DNA from: JANJTY01 sp038257155
Lineage (GTDB): Bacteria > Pseudomonadota > Gammaproteobacteria > Xanthomonadales > Xanthomonadaceae
Assembly (NCBI GenBank): GCA_038257155.1
Contig: JBBSJP010000039.1
Coordinates: forward strand, 1 to 46,899
DNA length: 46,899 bases
Reading direction: 5' to 3'
The notes under the pieces are model-generated. The model had not been told where the DNA came from, searched no databases, and saw nothing but the letters and a program-made list of their open reading frames with translations. Every line of letters begins with the position of its first letter. Position 1 is the stretch's first letter. The position numbers and the translations under genes were made by a program. Shown piece by piece: positions 1 to 9,126 of the stretch.

Positions 1-3000
1 CGATTGCGGCGAGTTGGGCGTGATGCTGCCACCCGCGCCAGCAGACGGTGTAACCGTGTAGCTCAGCGCCACGAAATTGGCTACCACCGTGCAGTTGCCG
101 GTGATCGCATTGGTGGTAAAGGTAGCGCCGACCAGCGAGCCACCGCAGGTCCCGCCGACCGAATCAATCACGAAGCCGACATTGGCTATCAGGGTGAAGG
201 CGGTGGTCTGGCCGTCCATTACGGACTGTGGCGTGTTGGGCGTGATGTTGCCGCCAGCACTGGCCGAGGGCGTGACGGTGTGAGAAATGCCTCCCGGTGG
301 CGAGCCGCTGGCCGAGGCGCCAACCACGAAGGGCGAGTAGCTGGTGACCGCATTGGCTTGCACCCAGCACTGATTGCCATCGTCGGAATTGCAGCTCGCG
401 CCGCCCGCTGAGCGGGTGTAGCTGCTGGTGCTGGACGCACCGACCCAGGCCGAGCCGTTCCAGCGCATTGCCGTAGCGGCACTGGCGTTTTGCGCATTGC
501 GCTCAGCTTCTGTCAGCCACAATCGCACTGCGGCCGTCTGCGGCGTGGTGGGCGTGATATCAAAGCAGCGCCGGAACAGCGGGTCCGCGATGTTGCTTGT
601 GCAATCAGCGTCGCCATTGATCGCGATCGTGGTATCGCCCATCGCGCCACTGCTCGGGGTGATCTCCACGCCGCGGTAGCGCGTCGCGCTGGCGTCGGCA
701 GTCTGGATATGCAGGATGGTTGTCGTCGCAGTGTTGGGCACATTGCGTGTATCGCGTAGCGAACCGTTGTTGAGGACGCTGCCGTCTACGCTGATGTTCG
801 AGCCGTTGAGGTCGAAACTGCCATTGACCAGCAGATCGTTATCGATGCCCAGATCCAGCGCCGTGGTGAGGGTTAGCGTGCTGCCGGGTGCCACTTCGAT
901 GCTGTGCAAGGTGGCACCGGCGTCCGCCTCGATCAACAGATCATCGATCGCAAGATCGAACTGGTCAGCCAGGCTGTGGGCGTGGAAGCCGATGTGGTAC
1001 GTGCCGCCGGCCACCGGGGTGAAGCTGCCCGTGCCCTGGGTCCAGGTGACATTCACCACGTTGGTGTTGTTGAACAGCTGCGTGGTCATGGCTGCCACGC
1101 TGTTGGTGTTGCCGATGTAAACACCAAGCCGCTCGGGGAACGAAGCACTGCGCGCGCCGTAGTTGAACTTCACCGTGTAGGTGATGCCGGCCTGCAGCGC
1201 GAATCCGGGCGAGAACAGCCAGTCGTTGGCCGCCGTGGTGCCATTGGTGTTCCATCGATAGCGACCATGCTGGCCGCTGTTCGGGCTGTTCGGCGCATTG
1301 GTCTCGGACGTGGCGAGCCAGGACACGCTGTCAGCGTTGGCGTCGCTGAGGGTCCAGCCGGTCAAGTCGGTCAGACCGTTGCTGTAGACCGTCTGCGCTC
1401 CGCCCGCGCCCAGCACGTCGAGGGCCTGTGTCGAACCATTGAAGACCAGACCGAAGCCATTGCTGTTGAGGCTGGCGTCGTCACTGATCGTCAGGTTGCC
1501 GGCGATCTGCAGTGGGTTGGCCAGGGTCAGTGACTTGCTGTCGCTGCCATTGCCGACCTGCAGGTGATGCAGCTGACGGCTGCCGACTGGCAGCGTGATG
1601 CTGGCCGCGCTGGTGCTGTCGAACAGCAGGGTGCCGCCGCTCATGGCAAATACGCCGCCGGCTACCACATCCAGGTTGCCGCACAGGCTGAGGGTGTGCG
1701 CCGACATGCTGAATGAGGCACCGTTCTCGATGCTCAGGTTGCGCGCCACGGCATCTGCGCTCAGCACCGGGTATTGGGGGGCCGATGCCGCAATCACCGC
1801 ATTGCTGCCACAGGTCGGCACCGCGCCGCTCGACCAGTTCCCGGGCGTATGCCAGTTGCTGCTGACATCGCCTTCCCAGGTGTTCGGGCTCAAGCCGGCC
1901 ACAGCGGCGTCCAGCTGGATGCGCGGCTTGGTCACCGTGCCGCCGACGCGCAGGTCGGTAACCGAGACGCCGGTGCTGGTCAGCGCGGCCAAAATCTCGG
2001 TCACCGTCGCGGCGGGCGAAGCCTGCTTGAGCACTGCCCAGGCACCGGCCACGTGTGGCGTTGCCATCGAGGTGCCCTGGAAGTTGGAGAAGCCGCCGCC
2101 CACGACCGACGAATCAATCGACGAGCCGGGAGCGAACAGGTGCATCAGCGCGTGTACGTTGGAGAACGACGACACCGAGTCGGCGTCGGTGGTGGAGGAC
2201 ACTGCTACTGCCGTGGAGATGCAGGACGGCGTGCTGATGGCATTGGTAAAGCCGTTGTTGCCAGTGGCGATGATGGTCGCGATGCCAACCGAGCGCAGGT
2301 TGTCGATCGCCGGCTTGCGGGTGTCGCCATCGCAGTTGGTGGTGTTGGAGCCGCCACCCAGACTCATGTTGACCGAGGCGATGGTGTGCGCCGGATGCAG
2401 CACGCTGAATACATGATTGAGTGCGGCCAACTGGTCGCTGGTGAAGCTCAGCACACAGGGCGCCGGATTCGGATTGCAGCTGGCGGCCGCATTGAATCGG
2501 GTAAAGACCTGGATCGCGATGATGTCGGCATTGCGCGCCACGCCATCAAAGCTCGCGCCATTGCCTGCCGCGATACCGGCCACGTGCGAGCCGTGGTGGC
2601 ACAGGTTGCCGCCACTGATGCAGGCGGCCGTGCTGGCCTCGGCCGCGCCGGCGCCGGTCTGGCTGGATCCGCCGCCCGGGCACAGGGTGACCTGGCCACC
2701 GGCCCCGGCCGCATTCGAGAAGCAGGCCTCGGCCACGATGCGGCTATTGCTGCCTGCGTCATCGTAGAAGGCATGACTGCCGTCGATGCCGGTGTCGAGA
2801 ATGACCACAGCCTGGCCAGTGCCGTCGAGCCCCTGCGCCCACACTGCGGGCGCGCCGATCACCGCCGTGCTGCTGGCGAGGGTCGGGGGCACCGCTTCGT
2901 CCTCCTGGATATGCGTGATCAGCGGCGAACCGCGCAGCGCGGCAAGGGTTTCGCCATCGACCTGCAGGGCCATGGCCGGAATCGTCTCGTAACGCCCATA

Positions 3001-3345
3001 GATTTTCGCAGCGCGTCCCAGCAGCAGATCCTCAACTCCGCCCTGGGCACGCACGATGTGATCGCGTTGCAGCCCGATCGCGGACTGGGCGAGGCCGCCC
3101 TCGGCGCGGAATGCCTGGGGCAGGGCCAGGCCGACAATGATGTTGATCCGGCCGGTGGCGCGCGCGCGTCGGGCGAGTTCCTCGAGCGGTGCGTCATCGA
3201 CCTTCAATGCGGCTTTGGTGGATGTGACCCGGTCGAGTGTCTCCTGTGCCTGACGCAGCTCACTGACGCCACTTGCACTGGCCAGTTGGCTCAGCAGCAC
3301 GGTCGATGCCAGCAACGCAGCGAGGATGCGAAGGCTAGATAACAT
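1..3345 (-). CDS. Secreted subtilase (S8 peptidase) with C-terminal repeats, 3' end outside window
   Basis: Predicted exported serine protease of the subtilisin family; 1115 codons are visible and the frame is still open at base 1. A signal peptide (about residues 1-24) is followed by an I9-like propeptide ending in ITHIQEDEAVP. The catalytic triad is visible: Asp in AVVILDTGIDGSH (about residue 183), His in CHHGSHVAGIAAGNG (about 252) and Ser in FQGTSMATPHVAGAW (about 423), with the oxyanion-hole motif ATGNNG. Downstream come a beta-rich anchor-J-like segment (around residues 650-760) and tandem modules of the divergent InlB B-repeat type, with units like VTPSAGAGGSITPNSPQS. The ATG at 3345-3343 is preceded by AGGGGAAA at good spacing. 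The role is probably extracellular proteolysis or processing of surface proteins; the substrate is unknown. It is divergent from the ATP-grasp gene. The family assignment is firm; the C-terminal domain names are inferred from sequence style. Confidence 0.93.
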   Translation of the reverse strand, partial: MLSSLRILAALLASTVLLSQLASASGVSELRQAQETLDRVTSTKAALKVDDAPLEELARRARATGRINIIVGLALPQAFRAEGGLAQSAIGLQRDHIVRAQGGVEDLLLGRAAKIYGRYETIPAMALQVDGETLAALRGSPLITHIQEDEAVPPTLASSTAVIGAPAVWAQGLDGTGQAVVILDTGIDGSHAFYDDAGSNSRIVAEACFSNAAGAGGQVTLCPGGGSSQTGAGAAEASTAACISGGNLCHHGSHVAGIAAGNGASFDGVARNADIIAIQVFTRFNAAASCNPNPAPCVLSFTSDQLAALNHVFSVLHPAHTIASVNMSLGGGSNTTNCDGDTRKPAIDNLRSVGIATIIATGNNGFTNAISTPSCISTAVAVSSTTDADSVSSFSNVHALMHLFAPGSSIDSSVVGGGFSNFQGTSMATPHVAGAWAVLKQASPAATVTEILAALTSTGVSVTDLRVGGTVTKPRIQLDAAVAGLSPNTWEGDVSSNWHTPGNWSSGAVPTCGSNAVIAASAPQYPVLSADAVARNLSIENGASFSMSAHTLSLCGNLDVVAGGVFAMSGGTLLFDSTSAASITLPVGSRQLHHLQVGNGSDSKSLTLANPLQIAGNLTISDDASLNSNGFGLVFNGSTQALDVLGAGGAQTVYSNGLTDLTGWTLSDANADSVSWLATSETNAPNSPNSGQHGRYRWNTNGTTAANDWLFSPGFALQAGITYTVKFNYGARSASFPERLGVYIGNTNSVAAMTTQLFNNTNVVNVTWTQGTGSFTPVAGGTYHIGFHAHSLADQFDLAIDDLLIEADAGATLHSIEVAPGSTLTLTTALDLGIDNDLLVNGSFDLNGSNISVDGSVLNNGSLRDTRNVPNTATTTILHIQTADASATRYRGVEITPSSGAMGDTTIAINGDADCTSNIADPLFRRCFDITPTTPQTAAVRLWLTEAERNAQNASAATAMRWNGSAWVGASSTSSYTRSAGGASCNSDDGNQCWVQANAVTSYSPFVVGASASGSPPGGISHTVTPSASAGGNITPNTPQSVMDGQTTAFTLIANVGFVIDSVGGTCGGSLVGATFTTNAITGNCTVVANFVALSYTVTPSAGAGGSITPNSPQS

Positions 3346-3715
3346 GGTGTTTCCCCTGTAACGCGTGCGTCGCGCACGGCGTGCGCGGATGGTGAAGTGA
3401 TGGCTCGGGCATTGGTTGGCCCATCCGCGCGGGAACGCAACGAGATTGCAGTGAAACCCTGCCCGGCGTCGCGCCTCAACCAATCCCGAATCGAGGCGCA
3501 ACACCCGCAGTCATTCCCGCCGACCGGAAGGCCAGCGTCGCCAGAATAGCAAAGCCTTGGCGCTCGTTTCGGGCGACCTGTTCGGGTCCATTCGCCGTTC
3601 CCGGCGGGGGGCCGCAGCGGGTGGCAGCTGGCTGGCGTCTGAAAAACGGCATCGGACCCAGTGGCGCCGTCTGGTGGACCTGTCAAACTGGTGCGGTCTT
3701 AGCTACCCGCCCGCC
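3346..3715. other. Intergenic region between divergent genes
   Basis: About 370 bases separate the protease and the ATP-grasp gene and must hold both promoters. Seen: a small hairpin in the protease leader (CGTGCG/CGCACG, 3364-3378), and on the minus strand an extended -10-like TGC-TATTCT (3551-3543) without a recognisable -35. No convincing coding region is present. The reading frame of the ATP-grasp gene stays open upstream to 3557, but its translation there is Arg/Ser/Gly-rich and looks non-coding. Confidence 0.5.
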
Positions 3716-5197
3716 ATGAGCCGCCTACTCATCGTGGTGGAAAAAGCCTCCGACTGGAGTGCCTACCACCCATCCGCCAATGTCATCACCGCGCTGGACT
3801 ACCTCAAGCTGCCGCTTGAGGGAAGCGAGCGAACCCAGGTCATCAACCTGTGCCGCAGCTTCAAGTACCTGGGCCTCGGCCACTACGTTTCGCTGCTGGC
3901 CGAGGCGCGTGGACACAAGGTGCTACCCAGCGTGCGCGCGATCAACGATCTGCGCCGCCGCTCGCTCTACGGCATCGACATCGAGGATCTCAATGCCAAG
4001 TTGATCCGCTTTTTTCCGGAGGGTTCGCGCGACGCGACCGATTTCGGACTGCTGGTCTACTTCGGCCAGACCAGCTACGCGCCGCTGGCGGATCTGGCGC
4101 GGCAGATCTTCGAGACATTTCCTTGCCCGATCCTGCGCATCGAGTTCGAGCGTCAGCGCGTTTGGCAGATCGCCTCGATCAAGCCGGCTGGTCTGCATAC
4201 CCTCTCCGACGGGCAGGAGGATGCCTTCGCCGAGGCGCTCGACCACTTCAGCAAGAAGCTGTGGCGCAAACCGCGCGCGCGGCGCAAGTACCGTTACGAC
4301 CTGGCCATGCTGCAGGACCCGAACGACCCGATGCCGCCTTCCGACAAGAAGGCGCTCAAGAATTTCATCGAGGCCGGCAAGGAGCTTGGCATCGAGGTCG
4401 ATCCGATCACCAAGAACGACTTTGCCAGTCTGGCCGAGTACGACGGCCTGTTCATCCGCGAAACCACCGCGCTTGATCACCACACCTATCGTTTCGCGCA
4501 CCGTGCCGAACGTGAAGACATGGTGGTCATCGACGATCCGACCTCGATCCTGCGCTGCACCAACAAGATCTACCTGCACGACCTGATGAAGGCCAAGAAG
4601 CTGGCGACGCCGCGTACCGAGATCGTGTTTCGCGACGATTCCAAGCGGCTCCTGGACCTGCCCGATCTGCTCGGCCTGCCGCTGGTGCTGAAGATTCCCG
4701 ACGGCAGCTTCTCGCGCGGCATCAGCAAGGTGGAGACCCGCGAGCAGCTGAAAGAGGCTGCCCAGAAGCTGTTCGAGCACACCGCCCTGCTGCTGGCGCA
4801 GGAATACATGTACACCGAATTCGACTGGCGGATCGGCGTGCTGGCCGGACAGCCGCTGTATGCCTGTCAGTACTTCATGTCGCGCGGCCATTGGCAGATC
4901 TACAACCACTCGGCCAAGGGCAAGGCCCGGGTCGGTGGCTACAAGACCCTGCCGATCCGCGAGGCGCCTTCCGAAGTGGTCAAGCTGGCCCTGCGCGCCA
5001 CTGCACCGATCGGCGACGGCCTGTACGGAGTCGACATCAAGGCATCGGGCGACCGGGTTGCGGTGATCGAGGTGAACGACAACCCGAGCATCGAATCGGG
5101 TGTCGAAGACGGCTATCTGGGCGAGGATCTGTATCGCCGGATCATGCAGGAGTTCCTGAACCGACTGGAGCGCAAGCGACTCGGCCTGCGCGATTGA
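3716..5197 (+). CDS. RimK-like ATP-grasp ligase with RLAN N-terminal domain
   Basis: A 493-residue protein. Its N-terminal part, starting MSRLLIVVEKASDWSAYHPS, matches the style of the RLAN domain (RimK-like ATP-grasp N-terminal). The C-terminal half is an ATP-grasp ligase: LPLVLKIPDGSFSRGISKV carries the ATP-binding Lys and glycine-rich loop, LLAQEYMYTEFDWRIGVLAG follows, and VIEVNDNPSIESGVED (about residues 448-463) supplies the Glu and Asn that bind Mg. ATP-grasp enzymes of this group join a carboxylate to an amine through an acyl-phosphate, typically in peptide modification; the substrate here is unknown. In the literature RLAN/ATP-grasp genes usually neighbour a gene for a GNAT acetyltransferase fused to a papain-like peptidase. 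None is next to this gene, so it looks like an orphan. The ATG at 3716 was chosen because the family N-terminus starts there. Confidence 0.85.
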   Translation: MSRLLIVVEKASDWSAYHPSANVITALDYLKLPLEGSERTQVINLCRSFKYLGLGHYVSLLAEARGHKVLPSVRAINDLRRRSLYGIDIEDLNAKLIRFFPEGSRDATDFGLLVYFGQTSYAPLADLARQIFETFPCPILRIEFERQRVWQIASIKPAGLHTLSDGQEDAFAEALDHFSKKLWRKPRARRKYRYDLAMLQDPNDPMPPSDKKALKNFIEAGKELGIEVDPITKNDFASLAEYDGLFIRETTALDHHTYRFAHRAEREDMVVIDDPTSILRCTNKIYLHDLMKAKKLATPRTEIVFRDDSKRLLDLPDLLGLPLVLKIPDGSFSRGISKVETREQLKEAAQKLFEHTALLLAQEYMYTEFDWRIGVLAGQPLYACQYFMSRGHWQIYNHSAKGKARVGGYKTLPIREAPSEVVKLALRATAPIGDGLYGVDIKASGDRVAVIEVNDNPSIESGVEDGYLGEDLYRRIMQEFLNRLERKRLGLRD

Positions 5198-5389
5198 TCG
5201 AGCCCCAGGATTTCATGCGTTGCGCGCCTTCGTGCGGCGGCTTCGCCGCTGCGCGAGGCCTCCCCCGAAGCCTGCTGAGCGCTCCAGGATTTCCCTTCGA
5301 TTGGCGATCTGGAACCCGAGGCGGCGCACGTCTGCTTCCAGCAATGCGCATCCTGCACGATCCTCTCGCCCAATCACGAAATCGTGGGG

Positions 5390-5734
5390 CTAATGCGGCA
5401 GCAGCGCTGCCAGGCTTGCGCGCAGTGCCGAGTCACTGCTGCGTCGCGCCGGACGGCTGGCCTGTGCAGCGCGGCGACGGCGCCGCAAGGCGGGCTGCAC
5501 AGGCTGGGTGTGCAGCCAGTGCCCGATGCGCGAGCGCTGCAACACCATCAGGCTGCTGGCTGGTGCCAGCAACAGCCAGAACGGCAGCCAGCCCACCCAT
5601 TCGTTGAATCCGCGCGCCGCGGGCAGCATCAGCAAGGCCAGCAGGCCCAGGCCGATCCACCCGGCCAGCAAGGCAAGGGCGCGCCGATGAAAGCGTTGGA
5701 TCTCGGTCTGCAGCGGCTCGTGGACAGTGGTCAT
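5390..5734 (-). CDS. Small two-helix membrane protein, unknown
   Basis: A 114-residue protein with an amphipathic N-terminus (MTTVHEPLQTEIQRFHRRA), then two closely spaced hydrophobic segments: about residues 19-40 (ALALLAGWIGLGLLALLMLP) and 48-64 (WLPFWLLLAPASSLMVL). An Arg-rich cytoplasmic tail follows (PALRRRRRAAQ). The layout resembles the small '2TM' membrane proteins that often accompany regulators, but no family is recognised with confidence. It is convergent with the ATP-grasp gene (192-bp gap containing a short GCGGCG/CGCCGC hairpin at 5234-5249) and divergent from the lipocalin gene. Coding status is supported by the start, the hydrophobic pattern and the absence of a better frame here. 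Confidence 0.6.
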   Translation of the reverse strand: MTTVHEPLQTEIQRFHRRALALLAGWIGLGLLALLMLPAARGFNEWVGWLPFWLLLAPASSLMVLQRSRIGHWLHTQPVQPALRRRRRAAQASRPARRSSDSALRASLAALLPH

Positions 5735-5916
5735 GGCGGTCTCTCTGGGTGGCAGTGAGGTTCAGCCTGCGCCGGGTCCATCTCAGTGGCTGAGACGTGG
5801 GGATCGGTCGCTCGACCTTCAGATGCAGAGCGGCGCCGGAGCACCGACTCCGCGCCACAGGCACAGCGCCGCCACCTTGACGCGATCTTCTCTGCGCCAG
5901 GCGCAGACTTTTCGGC

Positions 5917-6489
5917 ATGAAAACCCCAATCAGCCACGCCCTGCGCCATGCAGGCCTGCTTCTGACCCTGCTGCTGCTCGGTTGCGCCGGTCCGGGAGGG
6001 CGTCAAGGCCTGCTTGAAACCGCGGCCGCAGTGGACCTGGATCGATTCATGGGTCAGTGGTACGTGATTGCCAACATTCCCTATTTTCCGGAGCGCGGCA
6101 AAGTTGCCAGCAGCGACGTCTACGCGCTGCGTGAGGATGGCCGGATCGACAACACGTACGTGTTCCGACGCGACTTCGACACGCCTGAGCGGCGCTGGCA
6201 CGGCATTTCGGAAGTGCAGCCGGACTCAGCTGGAGCGCACTGGAAGGTCCAGTTCATCTGGCCCTTCAAGACCGACCTGCTGGTGCTGGAAGTCGACCCC
6301 GACTACCAGTGGGCGTTACTCGGCCATCCTCGACGCAGCATGGCGTGGATCTTTGCACGCGAGGCGAACATGGATGACGACCAGTACCAGCGTCTGCTGA
6401 CGCGCATGGTGGCGTTTGGCTACGAGCGTTCGAGCATCCTGCGCGTGCCGCAATTTGCCGAGCAGGTTGGCAAACCCGGGTTTCAATGA
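5917..6489 (+). CDS. blc: Outer-membrane lipocalin, Blc type
   Basis: A 190-residue bacterial lipocalin that binds hydrophobic ligands (lysophospholipids or fatty acids in E. coli Blc) at the outer membrane. The lipobox LLLGC gives lipidation at Cys23, followed by Ala, so no inner-membrane retention signal. The lipocalin signature is clear: FMGQWYVIANIPYFPERG (about residues 46-63), then the strand motifs YVFRRDFDTPERRWHG, WKVQFIWPFKTDLLVLEVD and YQWALLGHPRRSMAWIFARE, and the C-terminal helix DDDQYQRLLTRMVAFGY. Length matches the Blc family (about 175-190). It is probably monocistronic, and convergent with the VanZ/MidA pair. Confidence 0.92.
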   Translation: MKTPISHALRHAGLLLTLLLLGCAGPGGRQGLLETAAAVDLDRFMGQWYVIANIPYFPERGKVASSDVYALREDGRIDNTYVFRRDFDTPERRWHGISEVQPDSAGAHWKVQFIWPFKTDLLVLEVDPDYQWALLGHPRRSMAWIFAREANMDDDQYQRLLTRMVAFGYERSSILRVPQFAEQVGKPGFQ

Positions 6490-6629
6490 GGAAACCCGCC
6501 TGAGCCGATCGCGACGCTCCGGTCGCATTGCGCGTAGCTGCCACACGGTCGGCGACGTCCCTGAGCCTGCCGCCAGCCCTTTGACATCGGTCTGCCGAGC
6601 CCGCGTCCGGCGCCAACGGACCTCGTCCA

Positions 6630-7049
6630 TCAGACCCTTTTGGCTGTCGCTCGCTCCGGGCGAGCTGCCGGAAAGCAACGCAGCAGCAAGCGCGCCGCCG
6701 GGGTGAATGTCACTGCACCGCCCAGCAGCACACCAAGCGCATTGGCCACGGCGTCAGCCCATTCAAATTGACGGGTGCTGGTAAGCCCACCCTGGGCGAA
6801 CTCCAGCAGAACGCCCAGTGCCGCCAAGCCCAAGGCCGCGCCCAGCAGCAGTCCGGCGCGCTGAAAGATCTGCACTGCTGAAGCCATCAGCAGCCCGTAG
6901 CTGAGCAAATGCATCAGCTTGTCGCCGCCGTCCAGTCTTGGCGTCAGCGGTAGCGGCGGCAGCAGCGAGGCAGCCACCACCACAGCGATCGCCAACAGCC
7001 AGAGTGCCAGCCAGAAGCGCGGGTAGCGCAGTGGCCGCATCGCCCTCAC
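6630..7049 (-). CDS. VanZ-like membrane protein
   Basis: A 139-residue integral membrane protein with about four hydrophobic segments. The VanZ-like hallmarks are DKLMHLLSYGLL after the first helix and the paired motifs EFAQGG and FEWADAVANALGVLLGG. In the VanZ family these acidic and aromatic residues lie at membrane edges; apart from teicoplanin resistance in enterococci, no general function is established. The proposed GTG start (7049-7047) overlaps the stop of the upstream methyltransferase gene in a GTGA arrangement, so translational coupling is likely. An in-frame ATG nine bases later (7040) is the alternative. Confidence 0.82.
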   Translation of the reverse strand: MRAMRPLRYPRFWLALWLLAIAVVVAASLLPPLPLTPRLDGGDKLMHLLSYGLLMASAVQIFQRAGLLLGAALGLAALGVLLEFAQGGLTSTRQFEWADAVANALGVLLGGAVTFTPAARLLLRCFPAARPERATAKRV

Positions 7050-8230
7050 AAACGGTGGCTCAGATCGCCGATGGCAAATGCCGATTCGAGATCCACATCG
7101 CGGGTGAAGCCCATCACCTGGAAGCGTTCGCCCATCTCGCCCGGCAGGGAGAGGCGCTTGATCTCCTGATGGCGCCGGTAGCGTTCGACCTCGTCATGCA
7201 GCTTCTCGATCTCGTTCAGACGTTGCGGCAAACCGTTGCCAAGCAGGAAGCTGGCCTGCGAGCAATAGCCCGCGAAATCAAAGGCCGCGCTGGTGCCGGC
7301 TTCGGCCAGTGCAGTGAAGTCCACAAAAGCGGTGATGTCCTGCAGACCCGGCAGGAAGAAGGGGTCGCCATGCGCATGGTGCCGGTAGCTGCAGACCAGG
7401 CTGCCGTCGCAGCGCGCCTCGCTGTAGTACTCGCGCCGCGCGTAGCCGTAGTCGACGAACAGCATGGCGCCGCGCTGCAACAATCCGCCGATCGCTTGTA
7501 TCCACCAGGGCAACTGCGGCAGCAGCTCGGAACGGTAGCCCTCGGCAAAAGGCCTTCCCAGGCTGCGTTCAATATGGCGCACGGCGGCTTCCAGCATGGC
7601 ATCGGCCGGTCGCTCGCAACGCTGGAGTTCGCCCTGATCGTCCAGTTCCACATGTTCTTCGAATACCTGCCCGCGGCGCACCGCAAAGCGCGGCGTGGGC
7701 AAGGCATCAAGCACCTCGTTGGCGAACAGCACGCCATGCCAAGATTGCTGCGGGGGCCCGTCCAGCCACACCACTCGCGCCAGCAGGGCCTCGGGAAGCG
7801 CCTGCGAAAGCCGCGCACGCTGACGCTGGCGCAGGTCGGCGCTGGGCTCCAGCACCGCGTAGCGATGCGGAACTGCGTCAAGTTCGGCCAGTCGCAGCAA
7901 GGCCGCTTCGGCGAAGGCCCCGCTGCCGCCGCCCAGTTCGAAGAAGGTACTCTCCGGGCCGGCTCCGGCCAGGGTTGCCGCCACGGCATCGGCAATGCAG
8001 CGCGCGAAGCTGGGGCCCAGCTCGGGCGCGGTTATGAAATCGCCTTGCGCGCCAAATTTCTGCGCACCGGCGCTGTAGTAGCCAAGCCCAGGCGCGTACA
8101 GGGCGAGTTCCATGAAGCGCGAGAAGGGAATCGAGCCAGCGGCGCGGATCTGTGCGCGCAGGTGCATGAGCAACTGTTCACTGTGCGCGCGGGCCTCGGC
8201 GGACGGTTCGGGCAGTGTGGCGCGGCTCAT
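7046..8230 (-). CDS. MidA/NDUFAF7-family SAM-dependent methyltransferase
   Basis: Predicted cytoplasmic methyltransferase of the DUF185/MidA family. Its mitochondrial members methylate an arginine in a complex I subunit; bacterial substrates are mostly unproven. Seen: the N-terminal family block PFSRFMELALYAPGLGYYS, the block FGAQGDFITAPELGPSFARC, the SAM-binding loop FFELGGGSGAFAEA, and HGVLFANEVLDALPTPRF. Length (394 residues from this start) is normal. The frame is open further upstream, but that part is the speD terminator hairpin. Start candidates are a run of ATGs between 8245 and 8230. GGGA lies six bases before the ATG at 8230, which I prefer; 8245 would add five residues. It is the first gene of a pair with the VanZ-like gene. 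Confidence 0.88.
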   Translation of the reverse strand: MSRATLPEPSAEARAHSEQLLMHLRAQIRAAGSIPFSRFMELALYAPGLGYYSAGAQKFGAQGDFITAPELGPSFARCIADAVAATLAGAGPESTFFELGGGSGAFAEAALLRLAELDAVPHRYAVLEPSADLRQRQRARLSQALPEALLARVVWLDGPPQQSWHGVLFANEVLDALPTPRFAVRRGQVFEEHVELDDQGELQRCERPADAMLEAAVRHIERSLGRPFAEGYRSELLPQLPWWIQAIGGLLQRGAMLFVDYGYARREYYSEARCDGSLVCSYRHHAHGDPFFLPGLQDITAFVDFTALAEAGTSAAFDFAGYCSQASFLLGNGLPQRLNEIEKLHDEVERYRRHQEIKRLSLPGEMGERFQVMGFTRDVDLESAFAIGDLSHRL

Positions 8231-8257
8231 CATTGGTCCCATCATTGCTGAAAACGA

Positions 8258-8285
8258 AACGGCCCGGTGCATGCACCGGGCCGTC
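8258..8285 (-). terminator. Rho-independent terminator of speD
   Basis: A perfect 12-bp stem (ACGGCCCGGTGC / GCACCGGGCCGT, 8259-8284) with an AT loop core. On the minus strand it is followed by TTTCGTTTTC. It lies 20 bases after the speD stop codon and before the methyltransferase gene, so it probably separates the two transcription units. Confidence 0.85.
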
Positions 8286-8304
8286 ATGGCGCTACCCGAA
8301 GGGC

Positions 8305-9126
8305 TCAGTCGATCAGGTTGCGGCCGTGGAACAGTTCGGCGATCTCGCGCTTGAGCTGTGCCTCGATGCGCAGGCGGTCCTTGAAGCCGAGGTTCTTGGC
8401 CTTCTCCTCGAACAGATAGGTATCAAGATCGAAGTCCTTCACGTGCATCTTGGTGTGGAAGATGTTTTCCTGATAGACGTTGACGTCAAACATCTCGTAG
8501 CGGTTGGTGATCGGCTTGGCCAGGTAATCCTGGATCGAGTTGATGCGGTGGTCGATGTAGTGCTTCTTGCCCTTCACATCGCGGGTGAAGCCGCGTACCC
8601 GGTAATCCATGATGACGATATCGGACTCGAAGCTCTCGATCAGGTAGTTCAAGGCTCTCAGGGGCGAGATCACGCCACAGGTGGCGACGTCGATGTCGGC
8701 CCGGAAGGTGGCGATACCGTTGTGCGGGTGGGTCTCGGGATAGGTGTGCACGGTGATGTGCGACTTGTCGAGGTGCGCCACCACGCTGGCTTCTTCCGGA
8801 TGCTCGCGCACCGCGCCCGCGACCACTTCCTTGCCGGCGGCCTTCTTGTCAATTACCGGCTCTTCCGAGATCAGGATGGTGACCGAAGCACCCTGCGGAT
8901 CGTAGTCCTGGCGCGCCACGTTCAGCACATTGGCGCCGATGATGCGCGCGACCTCGGTCAGGATCTGGGTCAGGCGGTCGGCGTTGTAGGCTTCGTCGAT
9001 GTACTCGATGTACCGCTGGCGCTGGTCCTCGCTGACCGCGTAGCACATGTCGTAGATGTTGAAGCTCAGCGCCTTGGTGAGGTTGTTGAAGCCTTGCAGA
9101 CGCAGGCGCGGGAGAGGTTTGACCAC
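8305..9126 (-). CDS. speD: S-adenosylmethionine decarboxylase proenzyme
   Basis: Makes decarboxylated SAM, the aminopropyl donor for spermidine synthesis, in the cytoplasm. It is closely similar to E. coli SpeD along its whole length: LRLQGFNNLTKALSFNIYDMCYA at the N-terminus (as separate blocks LQGFNNLTKALSF and NIYDMCYA), IIGANVLNVARQDYDPQGASVTILISEEP, the self-cleavage site HLDKSHITVHTYPE, TCGVISPLRALNYLI, and DVNVYQENIFHTKMHVKDFDL. Cleavage before Ser122 would give the pyruvoyl group on the alpha chain. The GTG start at 9126 is preceded by GGAG six bases away and matches the family N-terminus; 273 residues. An upstream in-frame ATG at 9270 would add an Arg-rich extension absent from the family. 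It is divergent from clp. Confidence 0.96.
   Translation of the reverse strand: MVKPLPRLRLQGFNNLTKALSFNIYDMCYAVSEDQRQRYIEYIDEAYNADRLTQILTEVARIIGANVLNVARQDYDPQGASVTILISEEPVIDKKAAGKEVVAGAVREHPEEASVVAHLDKSHITVHTYPETHPHNGIATFRADIDVATCGVISPLRALNYLIESFESDIVIMDYRVRGFTRDVKGKKHYIDHRINSIQDYLAKPITNRYEMFDVNVYQENIFHTKMHVKDFDLDTYLFEEKAKNLGFKDRLRIEAQLKREIAELFHGRNLID

Noticed and set aside
1774..3342. Long plus-strand open frame (522 codons) opposite the protease gene
   Set aside because: It is antisense to a frame with a full subtilase triad; its translation is Arg/Gly/His-rich with no motif, as expected for the opposite strand of GC-rich coding DNA.
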